From NCBI RefSeq assembly GCF_014333585.1, contig NZ_JACSCW010000003.1, positions 620,001-684,000 on the forward strand: a stretch of 64,000 nucleotides of DNA. The letters are read 5' to 3'. The position numbers were made by a program, and so were the translations under genes. The notes below the pieces were generated by a model. That model was given only the letters and a program-made list of their open reading frames with translations. It had not been told where the DNA came from and did no database searches. Shown here piece after piece: positions 1 through 7,922 of the stretch. The DNA comes from Hymenobacter sp. BT188. Lineage in GTDB: Bacteria; Bacteroidota; Bacteroidia; Cytophagales; Hymenobacteraceae. Numbering within the stretch: position 1 is the stretch's first letter; each line of letters begins with the position of its first letter.

Positions 1-280
1 TCACCAAGCGCAGGAACACGTCGCTGAGCACCTTCAGGCTTTGGGCGAAAACCGGGTAGTCATTACCAATTTCGGCCCCCACAAACATGCTAACTACTAT
101 CCAGAAGGTAAGCGAGCGGCGCTGATACCCATACACTACCAGCGCGGCCAGTGCCAGCCAGCGGGCTATGCGGGGCACGGCGAGTGGCAGCGCCACCATA
201 TTATAAGCTGATAGCACGGTGAGCACAATGGCCACCAGCGACAAAATTAAAATGAGCGGAACAATGCGCGAAAACTTCAT
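1..280 (-). CDS. Dicarboxylate/amino acid:cation symporter, N-terminal part (cut by window edge)
   Basis: An ATG at 280 opens a reading frame that runs off the left end of the window after about 93 codons. The visible part has two hydrophobic segments (about residues 5-25 and 40-58) followed by the stretch VGAEIGNDYP and LKVLSDVFLRLV. I recognise this as the start of Na+ or H+-coupled dicarboxylate/glutamate symporters (DAACS family), where an LSDVFLRLIK-type helix precedes the first conserved pore region. The protein would be an inner-membrane carrier. A TAnnTTTG-like box on the minus strand at 315-322 could be its promoter. It is divergent from the epimerase gene. The family call is from the N-terminus only. 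Confidence 0.72.
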   Translation of the reverse strand, partial: MKFSRIVPLILILSLVAIVLTVLSAYNMVALPLAVPRIARWLALAALVVYGYQRRSLTFWIVVSMFVGAEIGNDYPVFAQSLKVLSDVFLRLV

Positions 281-314
281 GCAGGATAGGGTAGGGGTTA
301 CCGGGGATTGTCAG

Positions 315-322
315 CAAAGATA
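315..322 (-). promoter_or_regulatory. Candidate -7 box (TATCTTTG) for the symporter gene
   Basis: On the minus strand this reads TATCTTTG, matching the Bacteroidota TAnnTTTG -7 element, 35 bases before the symporter ATG. No clear TTG -33 element sits at the expected distance, so this is only a candidate. Confidence 0.4.
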
Positions 323-428
323 AGTTTTCAGGCAACAGTTGAAGGGTTTGAGTACTGCGCAGTTTATTAATCGTGTTGGGGGGCTTTTTATACTGCGCTG
401 CATCGCTGATTTTAGCGCTGTATAAAAG

Positions 429-436
429 TAGCTTTG
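429..436 (+). promoter_or_regulatory. Candidate -7 box (TAGCTTTG) for the epimerase gene
   Basis: TAGCTTTG matches TAnnTTTG and lies 45 bases before the ATG at 482. It overlaps the upstream in-frame start at 434, which argues that the ATG at 482 is the true start. A -33 element is not clear. Confidence 0.4.
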
Positions 437-481
437 CGCTTGGTCGTGCCATGCTGGCGGCCTGTTCCCAATATCCTTCCT

Positions 482-1528
482 ATGCTCTGGACCATCGAAA
501 CGCGTGAGCTGCCGCTGCGCTATACCTGGAAAATATCGCGCAACGCCTCCACTGCCAAAACTAACCTGCTGGTGCGGGTACAGCAGGAAGCTGGCGGAGC
601 GGTAGGTTGGGGAGAAGCAGCGCCCAACGTGCGTTATGGCGAGTCGCCGGAAGGATTACAAGCAGAGTTTGAGCAGTTAGCCGCCAAAGGATTGAGCTAC
701 GTAACATCGCTGGATGAGCTAATAGAATTTTTAGAGCATCACTCCGTAGCGCACGCCCTGAGCTTTGCCTTGGAGTCGGCCTACATACACTGGCAGGCTG
801 CGCACACGGGGCAGTCGGTGGCAGCGGTGTTGGGTTTGCCTGAGCCAGCCACATCAGTGCCCACTGCTCTGACATTGCCCATAATGCCCCCCGGCGAGGT
901 TGCGGCCTTTATTCAGGAGCAGGATATGGGGCGGTTTTCTATCCTTAAAATAAAAGTAGATCAAGCTAGCGGCTACGAGCTGCTGCGCGAAGTGACGCGC
1001 GCGCTCCCAGGGCGCCAACTCATTATCGACGGCAACGAAGCCTGGACGGATGCCGACGCGCTGTTGCAGTTTCTGGAAAAAATCGCCCCCCTGCCCGGTC
1101 TCGCGGTTCGGTTGCTGGAGCAGCCCCTGCCCGCCGCCTGCACCGACCACTACCGCTACCTGCGCGCCCGCTCGCCCTATCCCGTTTTCGCCGACGAGTC
1201 GGTAACCAACGACGCTGATTTTGCAGACATCGCTCAGCAGTTTCACGGTGTGAATATGAAGCTGATGAAAGCCGGTGGCTACCGCAACGGATTGCGCCTA
1301 CTCAATCAAACCCGCGCCCACGGCCTCGACACGATGATCGGCTGCATGGTTGAAACGACGCTAGGCATCTGGGGGGCAATTCAGGTAAGCAGCCAGGCGC
1401 AAGTCTGTGACTTGGATGGGTTTATCATTATCCGCGACGAGCCGTTCGGGCTGGTGCAGGAGAAAAACGGCCTGCTCAGGGCTCAAACGGCCGTGCCTGA
1501 TCTAAGTAAGGCTATAGTTGCGCACTGA
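482..1528 (+). CDS. Dipeptide epimerase (L-Ala-D/L-Glu epimerase type, enolase superfamily)
   Basis: This 348-residue protein belongs to the mandelate racemase/muconate-lactonizing branch of the enolase superfamily. It carries the KxK motif (Lys156 and Lys158), the metal ligands Asp183 (IDGNEAW), Glu213 (LLEQPLP) and Asp238 (ADES), and the second catalytic lysine region KLMKAGG at 260-266. That set, with the IGCMVETTLG segment near the C-terminus, is typical of L-Ala-D/L-Glu epimerases, which recycle murein peptides by interconverting L-Ala-D-Glu and L-Ala-L-Glu. Exact dipeptide specificity cannot be read from the sequence. I start at the ATG at 482, whose N-terminus MLWTIETRELPLRY fits the family. 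An upstream in-frame start at 434 falls on a promoter-like box. The 3' end converges on the DUF3667 gene with 40 bases between. Confidence 0.88.
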   Translation: MLWTIETRELPLRYTWKISRNASTAKTNLLVRVQQEAGGAVGWGEAAPNVRYGESPEGLQAEFEQLAAKGLSYVTSLDELIEFLEHHSVAHALSFALESAYIHWQAAHTGQSVAAVLGLPEPATSVPTALTLPIMPPGEVAAFIQEQDMGRFSILKIKVDQASGYELLREVTRALPGRQLIIDGNEAWTDADALLQFLEKIAPLPGLAVRLLEQPLPAACTDHYRYLRARSPYPVFADESVTNDADFADIAQQFHGVNMKLMKAGGYRNGLRLLNQTRAHGLDTMIGCMVETTLGIWGAIQVSSQAQVCDLDGFIIIRDEPFGLVQEKNGLLRAQTAVPDLSKAIVAH

Positions 1529-1568
1529 CACATTTTTGCCTTTATATAATTATTTAACAAGTTGCCTA

Positions 1569-2348
1569 CTAGCCAAATACATACCAGCGGAACGCTATTG
1601 TATTAACAGCATAACTGCCGGCCATGCTGAGCAAAACCGATAAGAAGGCCCGCCAAATTGCCCCTGGCCAGCTAAGCTCAAAGGCGTGCTTGCCGATAAA
1701 AATCATGTAAAGTATTCCGACGACGACCTGCAAGCTGCTATTAAGATAAGTGCTAGCGGAAGCTTTCACATCCGCTAGCCATATCACCAATAAGATCACG
1801 ACGGAATAGAGGTTGGCCGCGGAGCCGATGATTACGTGGACAAAGAACGATTCAGCATAATTGACGCCGCGGCTGCGGTACACCAGCCACGTAAAAAACG
1901 AGTACATGGGCAGTGCCAGCAGCAACCACCACAGGTTGTAGTATTTGCCCAGGTAGTGAAAGTACTGCACCATGCGCGCCAGTTCGGCGGGCGGCACACG
2001 GCCGGCCAGCCGCTGCTGTATTTCGAGGCCAGTGGCTTCGTAATAATGCAAGGCTACTGCCACTACGGTAGTCAGACCCAGGACCAGCAACAAAAATTGA
2101 AACGGGTTGAAATAGCGCTTACGTCGGCCGGCCAGATAATCGTCTACCACCCGGCCCGGATGGAACAACACTTGGGGGATATACCCTATAATAGTATTGT
2201 CGGCGTGGGTGAAAACGTGAAATACTTCGTGTGCCACGTGGCCTACCGTAAGGCGGTGCGGACGGCGCTGTCCGCAGTTTGGGCAAAATGAGCCAGCGGA
2301 TAGTTGCTGACGGCAGTTCAGGCAGGCTACAGCAGTATCAGTTGACAT
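1569..2348 (-). CDS. DUF3667 family membrane protein with N-terminal zinc ribbon
   Basis: The protein (about 259 residues from the second or third Met, 262 from the first at 2357) starts with a zinc-ribbon motif CLNCRQQL...CPNCGQRR. This is followed by the conserved block around HVFTHADNTIIGYIPQVLFHPGRVVDDYLAGRRKRYFNP, written here only to name its key parts: HADNT, LFHPG, YLAGRRKRY and NPF. Four or five hydrophobic helices then fill the rest. This order is that of the DUF3667 family, which is frequent in Bacteroidota and has no known function. It is an inner-membrane protein. The gene stands alone, convergent with the epimerase gene and divergent from marR. Confidence 0.8.
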   Translation of the reverse strand: MSTDTAVACLNCRQQLSAGSFCPNCGQRRPHRLTVGHVAHEVFHVFTHADNTIIGYIPQVLFHPGRVVDDYLAGRRKRYFNPFQFLLLVLGLTTVVAVALHYYEATGLEIQQRLAGRVPPAELARMVQYFHYLGKYYNLWWLLLALPMYSFFTWLVYRSRGVNYAESFFVHVIIGSAANLYSVVILLVIWLADVKASASTYLNSSLQVVVGILYMIFIGKHAFELSWPGAIWRAFLSVLLSMAGSYAVNTIAFRWYVFG

Positions 2349-2683
2349 GACGGACAACGAAAGAATGCTGTGGGACTAATCGGCGTTTCGTCTGTGGCAT
2401 TGCGGCGCGGCATCTGTGCTTCAGCCCCGGTGGATCAAAACTTGTTACTTAGGACAAGTAATCTATTGCTGAATAGCCTGTTAAATTATCCAGTCAGCCT
2501 CAAATAAACAAAAGCACAAGTAGACCCATTAAGCTTGTGACAGTGCAACTACAAAATGGTTGCGGAGACTTTGCCTATGCCTTACCGCTTAATAATAGGC
2601 TTTCGTCCTAGCTTACTGGACACTCAGTTGATGTGAGAATAAATAATATCCGTAATAATTAATAAAAAATATTCTTGCGAACT

Positions 2684-2717
2684 ATGTTGCAACATTAAAT
2701 GTATGTACATATATTTG
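2684..2717 (+). promoter_or_regulatory. marR promoter with two overlapping palindromes
   Basis: TTG at 2687-2689 and TATATTTG at 2710-2717 are spaced 20 bases apart, which fits the Bacteroidota -33/-7 promoter. A perfect 12-base palindrome ATGTTGCAACAT (2684-2695) covers the -33 element, and a second perfect palindrome TATGTACATA (2702-2711) abuts and overlaps the -7 element. MarR dimers bind such sites, so autoregulation is likely. Confidence 0.6.
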
Positions 2718-2749
2718 TAGCATCATTCGGCAAGAGTACGCCGCCGCTC

Positions 2750-3199
2750 ATGAAAATCGAAGACGAAATCAAGCAGCCAACATTTAAAGACGAGTACCAA
2801 AAGGCCCATATCAACCTGATATACACTACGGGCTGGATACAGTTGCGTCAGGCAGCGGCTTTCCGCGAGTTTGATGTTACGCTACCTCAGTATAATATTT
2901 TACGCATTCTGCGTGGTCAGCATCCCAAGCCCGCCACCGTGAATCTGCTCATTGAGCGCATGCTCGACAAGACCAGTAACGCCTCCCGAATTGTCGATAA
3001 GTTGGTTGCCAAAAACTACGCTACCCGCACTGTGTGCCCCAGCAACCGCCGCGCCGTCGACATTCATATAACCGACGCTGGTCTAGAGCTACTGCATAAT
3101 ATGGAAAGCGTGGTGAGCCACCAGAATACCGGCTTACATAATCTTACTCCCGAAGAAGCCGCTCAGCTGAGCGACTTGCTCGATAAAATCCGTGACTGA
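2750..3199 (+). CDS. MarR family transcriptional regulator
   Basis: This 149-residue protein has the winged-helix MarR fold: a helical N-terminus, a recognition region LPQYNILRILRGQHPKPATVNLLIERMLDKTSNASRIVDKL (key part: MLDKTSNASRIVDKL) and a wing with NRRAVDIHIT. It should bind DNA as a dimer. I chose the ATG at 2750 (MKIEDEIKQP) because an earlier in-frame ATG at 2699 would lie upstream of the -7 promoter box at 2710-2717. The YceI gene follows 50 bases downstream without a visible promoter or terminator, so the two are probably co-transcribed and the YceI protein is a likely regulatory target. MarR-YceI pairs are common in Bacteroidota. Confidence 0.88.
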   Translation: MKIEDEIKQPTFKDEYQKAHINLIYTTGWIQLRQAAAFREFDVTLPQYNILRILRGQHPKPATVNLLIERMLDKTSNASRIVDKLVAKNYATRTVCPSNRRAVDIHITDAGLELLHNMESVVSHQNTGLHNLTPEEAAQLSDLLDKIRD

Positions 3200-3249
3200 C
3201 GGCTTTCAGTTAACCCAAGCTTAATTCTCCATTTTTCTCTTTCCCCATC

Positions 3250-3921
3250 ATGAAAAAAATTGCTTTGTCAGCCCTGTTCGTTGCTGCCCTGTTTACTGCT
3301 CCTGCAATGGCTCAACAGCCAGCTGTTAAGAAAACTACTCCCGGCACTGCCAAAGCTGCTGGCAACGCTTATGCAGTTCAGCCTCAGCTAAGCACCTTGG
3401 GTTGGGTAGGTAAAAAAGTGACCGGTGAGCACAGCGGTACTGTTCAGTTCAAAGAAGGTAATGTGTTAGTGCGCGGCAACCAACTTGTAGGTGGTACTTT
3501 CACAGTAGACATGAATTCGCTGAAAGTAACCGACTTGAAGGATGCTGACAGCAATGGCAAGTTGGTAGGTCACTTAAAGGCTGATGACTTCTTTGGTGTT
3601 GAGAAAAACCCAACGGCTATCTTCAAAATCACGAACATCACGCCGATCAAAGGCGCTGCTGCTGATGCCAACAATGCCACCATCACCGGCGACCTGACCA
3701 TCAAAGGCATTACCAAGCCAATCACCTTCCCTGCTAAAATTGGCGTGAAGAACGGTATGGCTGCTGCTACAGGTGTTGCTACCATCGACCGCACCAAGTA
3801 CGACATCAAATACGGCTCGAAGTCGTTCTTCGAAGGCATTGGCGACAAGGCCATCTACGACGAGTTCACACTGAGCTTCAACGTAATTGCCAAGAAAGGC
3901 AATGGTGTTGCTGCTAACTAA
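3250..3921 (+). CDS. YceI family exported lipocalin-like protein
   Basis: The 223-residue protein has a clear signal peptide (MKKIALSALFVAALFTAPAMA, cleavage before QQ). The mature part has YceI features: LGWVGKKVTGEHSGTVQFKEG near the start (key: GWVGKKVTGEHSG), the segment VDMNSLKVTDL, LVGHLKADDFFGVEKNPTAIF (key: HLKADDFF), TGDLTIKGITKPITF (key: LTIKGIT) and DRTKYDIKYGSKSFFEGIGDKAI (key: DRTKYDIKYGS). The fold is an extended lipocalin-like barrel that binds isoprenoid or other amphiphilic ligands in the periplasm. It lies behind the MarR gene in an apparent two-gene unit and ends at a strong bidirectional terminator. Confidence 0.9.
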   Translation: MKKIALSALFVAALFTAPAMAQQPAVKKTTPGTAKAAGNAYAVQPQLSTLGWVGKKVTGEHSGTVQFKEGNVLVRGNQLVGGTFTVDMNSLKVTDLKDADSNGKLVGHLKADDFFGVEKNPTAIFKITNITPIKGAAADANNATITGDLTIKGITKPITFPAKIGVKNGMAAATGVATIDRTKYDIKYGSKSFFEGIGDKAIYDEFTLSFNVIAKKGNGVAAN

Positions 3922-3941
3922 GTAGCCCCATTTAATAAGCT

Positions 3942-3978
3942 AAAAAAGCCCCCCAGACCAAGTCTGGGGGGCTTTTTT
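3942..3978. terminator. Bidirectional terminator built from paired GCCCCCCAG motifs
   Basis: Perfect stem: AAAAAAGCCCCCCAGAC and its complement, separated by a short loop, with A and T runs on both sides. It serves the YceI gene and the convergent gene at 3977, whose stop codon lies inside the T run. Confidence 0.92.
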
Positions 3979-4534
3979 AGTCTGGTATTACCAGCTCTCG
4001 CGGCAGCTCGAAGCGTAGGTTTCGGCTTTTGCTGCGGTTGTGGAGTTGGGTGAGGAAATCATCTAGTTCTGATTTGTATTCCAGCCACAAGTCCTCATGC
4101 AGGTTGGTGAGCACCAGCTGTACGGCCCGGGTTGCCATACGGGCGGTGCTGACGTAAAAACCGTTGTAAGGACTATCGAACTGGCCGGTGTAGTTGTCAA
4201 AAATCAGGCGCAGCGTATAAAGTATCAGGTCAATTTCGAGGCGCTTGTCTTTGGTAATGCGGCGGGCGCGTGCGGTTTCTTTGGTGGCTTTGCTTAGCGC
4301 TTTATTGAGGCTGCGGTTGAGCAGCCGCCCCGTAACGGCCACATTGAATAGCTCGTGAATGCGGTCGGTGGTTTGCTCATACACCTGCTCCACAGTCACG
4401 TCGGGCAGCAGCTCGTAGGCAAAAGTCTCATAGAGTTCCGCGTCGCGGCGCACCGCGCGCAGCAATAAGGCTTCTTTTTCCTTATCGGGGAGTTGCTTTA
4501 GCGCTTTTTTAAAATCGGTGGAGGGAACGGGCAT
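3977..4534 (-). CDS. Conserved hypothetical protein, all-helical
   Basis: I do not recognise a named family. The 185-residue protein is rich in charged helices, for example FKKALKQLPDKEKEALLLRAVRRD near the N-terminus, and later LYTLRLIFDNYTGQFDSPYNGF. It has no signal peptide or membrane segment and is probably cytosolic. The ATG at 4534 is chosen over a TTG 18 bases upstream. A purine-rich stretch does not precede either start clearly. The stop codon overlaps the T run of the terminator at 3942-3978. It is a single-gene unit. Confidence 0.6.
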   Translation of the reverse strand: MPVPSTDFKKALKQLPDKEKEALLLRAVRRDAELYETFAYELLPDVTVEQVYEQTTDRIHELFNVAVTGRLLNRSLNKALSKATKETARARRITKDKRLEIDLILYTLRLIFDNYTGQFDSPYNGFYVSTARMATRAVQLVLTNLHEDLWLEYKSELDDFLTQLHNRSKSRNLRFELPRELVIPD

Positions 4535-4683
4535 AGGAGGGAGGAGGGGCAAGCGGACCGCCGTGTCTGAGGCTGTGCGCTACACTATAAATGATTGTCT
4601 AAACCCCGAAACGAATCTGTCCGCGTGGTGGTTATACTAGACCGGTGCGGGCCCAAATCTGCGCCTTTTTCCTTGATAATCCG

Positions 4684-4691
4684 TACTTTTG
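4684..4691 (+). promoter_or_regulatory. Candidate -7 box (TACTTTTG) for clpS
   Basis: TACTTTTG matches TAnnTTTG. It ends four bases before the clpS ATG, so the mRNA would be almost or fully leaderless if this box is used. No convincing -33 TTG is present. Confidence 0.4.
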
Positions 4692-4695
4692 CGCT

Positions 4696-4977
4696 ATGAA
4701 CACCAAGCCGCAGATTGACTATAACGAGGACGTTTTACTGCTCGAAGAAACCATTGACGTTCGCGACCTGATCGTGTACAACGATGACGTGAATACCTTC
4801 GACCACGTGATCAAAACCCTCATCGACGTGTGCGGGCATGAGCCCGAACAGGCCGAACAGTGCACCCTGCTGATTCATTACAAAGGGCAGTGCACCGTAA
4901 AGCACGGCGCCTACGATGAGCTGGCTGGTATGTGCACCGCCATTCACGACCGTGGTATCTCGGCCGATATTCTATAA
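4696..4977 (+). CDS. clpS: ATP-dependent Clp protease adaptor ClpS
   Basis: This 93-residue protein is a ClpS adaptor, which delivers N-degron substrates to ClpAP or ClpCP. It has the typical motif YNDDVNTFDHVIKTL (about residues 29-43), equivalent to the NDD(Y/F)T..F V substrate-pocket region, and the later block QAEQCTLLIHYKGQCTVKHG, where family members have a conserved A..h..V...G pattern. The acidic N-terminal tail (about 25 residues) fits the family. The ATG at 4696 gives the usual length; an upstream in-frame start at 4645 would precede the promoter-like box. It is followed by recR after 84 bases. Confidence 0.88.
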   Translation: MNTKPQIDYNEDVLLLEETIDVRDLIVYNDDVNTFDHVIKTLIDVCGHEPEQAEQCTLLIHYKGQCTVKHGAYDELAGMCTAIHDRGISADIL

Positions 4978-5061
4978 ATGGCTGCAAGGGTGAGTTGGTG
5001 ATTATTAGTGCAATAAACATTTACCCGCTTACTCATTCGCCCGTTCACTCATTCAATATAG

Positions 5062-5670
5062 ATGGAGTTTCCTTCCAAACTGATAGAAAACGCCGTAGCG
5101 GAGCTTTCTAAGCTGCCCGGTATTGGCCGCAAAACGGCTCTGCGCTTGGCTCTGCACCTGCTGAAGGCGGAGAGCGACAGCACGGCTTCGCTGGCCGAGG
5201 CGCTGGCCAAAATGCGTTTTGAAATAACGTATTGCCACACCTGCCACAATATTGCCGATACGCAGGAGTGCAGCATTTGCGCCAACAAGCTGCGCGACCA
5301 CGCCATGGTGTGCGTCGTGTCCGACATTCGGGATGTAATTGCCATTGAGAATACCAGCCAATACCAGGGCGTGTACCACGTGCTGGGGGGCGTTATTTCC
5401 CCTATTGAAGGTATTGGCCCTTCCGACTTACAGATTGACTCGTTATTGAAGCGCATTCCTGAGTCGGAAATTAAAGAAGTTATCCTCGCGATCAGCCCCA
5501 CAATGGAAGGCGATACTACCGCTTTCTACCTCACCCGTAAGCTGCGTGAGTTCCCCGATGTACACATCAGCACAATTGCCCGTGGCATCCCGGTGGGGGG
5601 CGAATTGGAGTACGCTGATGAAATAACCCTGGGCCGCAGCATTGTTGAGCGGCAACGCCAGGCTCGGTAG
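5062..5670 (+). CDS. recR: Recombination mediator protein RecR
   Basis: The 202-residue length is normal for RecR. Domains in order: an N-terminal helix-hairpin-helix with KLPGIGRKTALRLALHLL (about 14-31), a four-cysteine zinc finger at Cys58, Cys61, Cys70 and Cys73, and a Toprim domain with VVSDIRDVIAIENTSQYQG, HVLGGVISPIEG and a C-terminal GIPVGGELEYADEITLGRSI segment (key: GIPVGGELEYAD). RecR works with RecO (and RecF) to load RecA at single-stranded gaps. A stem-loop with a T run follows. The motif GGGGGGC falls twice inside this gene, encoding Gly-Gly in LGGV and VGGE. Confidence 0.95.
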   Translation: MEFPSKLIENAVAELSKLPGIGRKTALRLALHLLKAESDSTASLAEALAKMRFEITYCHTCHNIADTQECSICANKLRDHAMVCVVSDIRDVIAIENTSQYQGVYHVLGGVISPIEGIGPSDLQIDSLLKRIPESEIKEVILAISPTMEGDTTAFYLTRKLREFPDVHISTIARGIPVGGELEYADEITLGRSIVERQRQAR

Positions 5671-5707
5671 ACGCACCGGGGGCTTTTTCGGCCGTCAGAT
5701 TCATTTG

Positions 5708-5739
5708 AAAAGGCTTGTCGCACGCGACAGGCCTTTTTT
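5708..5739 (+). terminator. Terminator after recR
   Basis: A 13-base stem (AAAAGGCTTGTCG pairing with CGACAGGCCTTTT, one G-T pair), a four-base loop and a T run. Unlike most terminators here it does not use the GCCCCCC motif. Confidence 0.8.
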
Positions 5740-5859
5740 ATTTCTGCTATTCTTGCCTAATTCCGCTGAGCAACCTCCGCGATAAGTGAAATATGAATCT
5801 GGGGATGGTGTTTAGTCCGTAACTTTCCCCGGCCCCTCTTACTCCCGCTGCCGCTCGCC

Positions 5860-7830
5860 GTGAAGCTCTCCGTTATCATTGTCAACTACAACGTCAGCTA
5901 TTTCCTAAGCCAGACGCTGTTGTCGGTGCGGCGAGCCTTACAGAGATTGGACGCTCCCGCTGAAGTTTTTGTGGTCGATAATAACTCCGTCGATGGCTCC
6001 GTAGCAATGGTGCGGGCCCGATTTCCGGAGGTCATCTTGCTGGAAAACAAGCATAACCCCGGCTTTGCCAAAGCTAATAACCAAGCAATACGGCAAGCCC
6101 AAGGCGAATATATTCTGCTCCTCAACCCCGATACTGTAGTAGAAGAAGATACCTTCCGCGCCTGCTGCGAATTTCTGGACGAACACCCCGACGGCGGCGG
6201 ACTAGGCGTGAAAATGCTGGATGGGCAAGGGAAGTTTTTGCCTGAGAGCAAGCGTGGCTTGCCTACGCCGCGGGTAGCTTTTTACAAAGTTTTTGGGCTG
6301 GCGGCGCTATTTCCCGGTTCGCGCACCTTCGGCCGCTACCACCTCGGCTACCTCGACAAAGACCAAACCCACGAAGTAGATGTGCTGAGTGGCGCCTTTA
6401 TGCTGTTGCGCAAAAGTGCCCTTGATGCCGTTGGCCTACTCGATGAGGACTACTTCATGTACGGCGAGGACATTGACCTCTCATACCGGCTTACCCGGGG
6501 CGGCTGGAAAAACTATTACTTCCCCGGCACGCGCATCATTCATTACAAAGGGGAAAGCACGAAGCGTACAAGTGTCAACTACGTGTTCGTATTCTACCGG
6601 GCCATGATTGTGTTTGCTCGCAAGCATTTCGCCCCTAATCAGGCCGGGGTTTTCTCCCTGCTCATTCATTTGGCCATCTGGTTGCGCGCGGGCATGGCAG
6701 TCGGGCGCCGCGTGCTCACGAGCATAGCACCTATCGTGTTGGACGCTGGCCTACTGTATGGGGGCATGTATGTCCTGAAAAACTACTGGGAGGAGTATCA
6801 GAAGCAGGGGCCAGCCGATTATCCATCTCCGCTGATGCAGGTGGTAGTACCGGCTTACGTGCTCGTTTGGCTGGGATGCGCTTACCTCAGCGGTAGCTAT
6901 GATAAGCCCTTCAGTGCTTGGCGTATCATTCGGGGCATTGTCATCGGTACTGTGCTTATCTCGGCTGGCTCCAACTTTCTGGAGTCATACCGCTATTCCA
7001 ACGCCCTGATTCTGCTGGGCGGTATTTGGAGTATCATTGCGCTTATTGGTCGGCGGCTGATAAGCCATTTGGTGCAGCATCGCAACCTGCGTCTCATGCA
7101 GAGCCACCAGAAAAAAATCGCCATTGTGGGCTCGGCGGAGGAAAGCCGTCGCGTGCGCCACTTGCTTGAAACGGCTAGCGTACAGGCGCGCATTGTAGGC
7201 CACGTTACTCCTGTGCCCGACCCAACAGCTCCACCAAGTCGCTATTTGCTGGGCCAACTCCATCAACTCGATGAAATTATCCGAATTCACGACTTGGATG
7301 AGCTGATCTTCTGCGGCAAAGATTTGTCGGCTACCCGCATTATTTCCCTGATGATCCGGCTACCGCAATACCCGCCGGTGGCCTACAAGATTTTGCCCGA
7401 AGACAGCGAATACATCATCGGTAGCTCCTCGAAAGATGCGCCAGGCGAGTATTACGCCCTAGATATTGCCCTGAACCTATTTCAGCCCCAACGTGCCCGC
7501 ACTAAGCGCCTGCTGGATGTGCTCACTAGCTTGAGTTTGCTGTTGGCAGCGCCGTTGCTGGTATGGTTTGCCCGCGAAAAAGCAGGTTATCTGCGCAACT
7601 GCTTACGAGTTCTCTTAGGTACGCGCACCTGGGTGGGCCTGCGCCATGCCGACGCCTCGCGCCGCACCACACCGGCCGTATTTTCTCCTGCCGACTCTGC
7701 TGATACGGTCGCCGCGCCGCTGCCTGAGGCCACTCGCCGCCGCTTGGAGCTGCTTTATGCTAAAGATTACACGCCCTCCACTGACCTCAACATCTTAGTG
7801 CGCCGCTTTCGGTGGCTGGGGCAGGAATAG
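5860..7830 (+). CDS. GT2 glycosyltransferase fused to a membrane and degenerate polyprenyl sugar-transferase module
   Basis: Residues 1 to about 270 form a GT-A glycosyltransferase family 2 domain of the rhamnosyltransferase (WbbL-like) type: VIIVNYNV, DNNSVDGSV, NPGFAKANN, LLNPDTVV and MYGEDIDLSYRL. About residues 285-400 hold four hydrophobic helices. Residues 418-540 look like the Rossmann domain of polyprenyl glycosylphosphotransferases (KKIAIVGSAEESRRV...LDELIFCGKDLS). The end has RTKRLLDVLTSLSLLLAAPLLVW, the usual membrane hairpin of sugar-1-phosphate transferases, then only WVGL and the DYTPSTDLNILVRR-like tail; the catalytic core between them is missing. A GTG start gives the standard N-terminus MKLSVIIVNYN. 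It probably builds a surface polysaccharide. The transferase module is likely inactive. Confidence 0.82.
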   Translation: MKLSVIIVNYNVSYFLSQTLLSVRRALQRLDAPAEVFVVDNNSVDGSVAMVRARFPEVILLENKHNPGFAKANNQAIRQAQGEYILLLNPDTVVEEDTFRACCEFLDEHPDGGGLGVKMLDGQGKFLPESKRGLPTPRVAFYKVFGLAALFPGSRTFGRYHLGYLDKDQTHEVDVLSGAFMLLRKSALDAVGLLDEDYFMYGEDIDLSYRLTRGGWKNYYFPGTRIIHYKGESTKRTSVNYVFVFYRAMIVFARKHFAPNQAGVFSLLIHLAIWLRAGMAVGRRVLTSIAPIVLDAGLLYGGMYVLKNYWEEYQKQGPADYPSPLMQVVVPAYVLVWLGCAYLSGSYDKPFSAWRIIRGIVIGTVLISAGSNFLESYRYSNALILLGGIWSIIALIGRRLISHLVQHRNLRLMQSHQKKIAIVGSAEESRRVRHLLETASVQARIVGHVTPVPDPTAPPSRYLLGQLHQLDEIIRIHDLDELIFCGKDLSATRIISLMIRLPQYPPVAYKILPEDSEYIIGSSSKDAPGEYYALDIALNLFQPQRARTKRLLDVLTSLSLLLAAPLLVWFAREKAGYLRNCLRVLLGTRTWVGLRHADASRRTTPAVFSPADSADTVAAPLPEATRRRLELLYAKDYTPSTDLNILVRRFRWLGQE

Positions 7831-7922
7831 CTGTATCGGCCTAACGAACAGAGTTCTATAGCATTTGAAGATCGGTTCAACTCGAATCCGTACTTTCGTA
7901 TATCTACAAAGCCCGTCAGTCT

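Noticed and set aside
2699..2749. Upstream extension of the MarR gene
   Set aside because: It overlaps the -7 element and the palindromic operator, so the start is placed at 2750.
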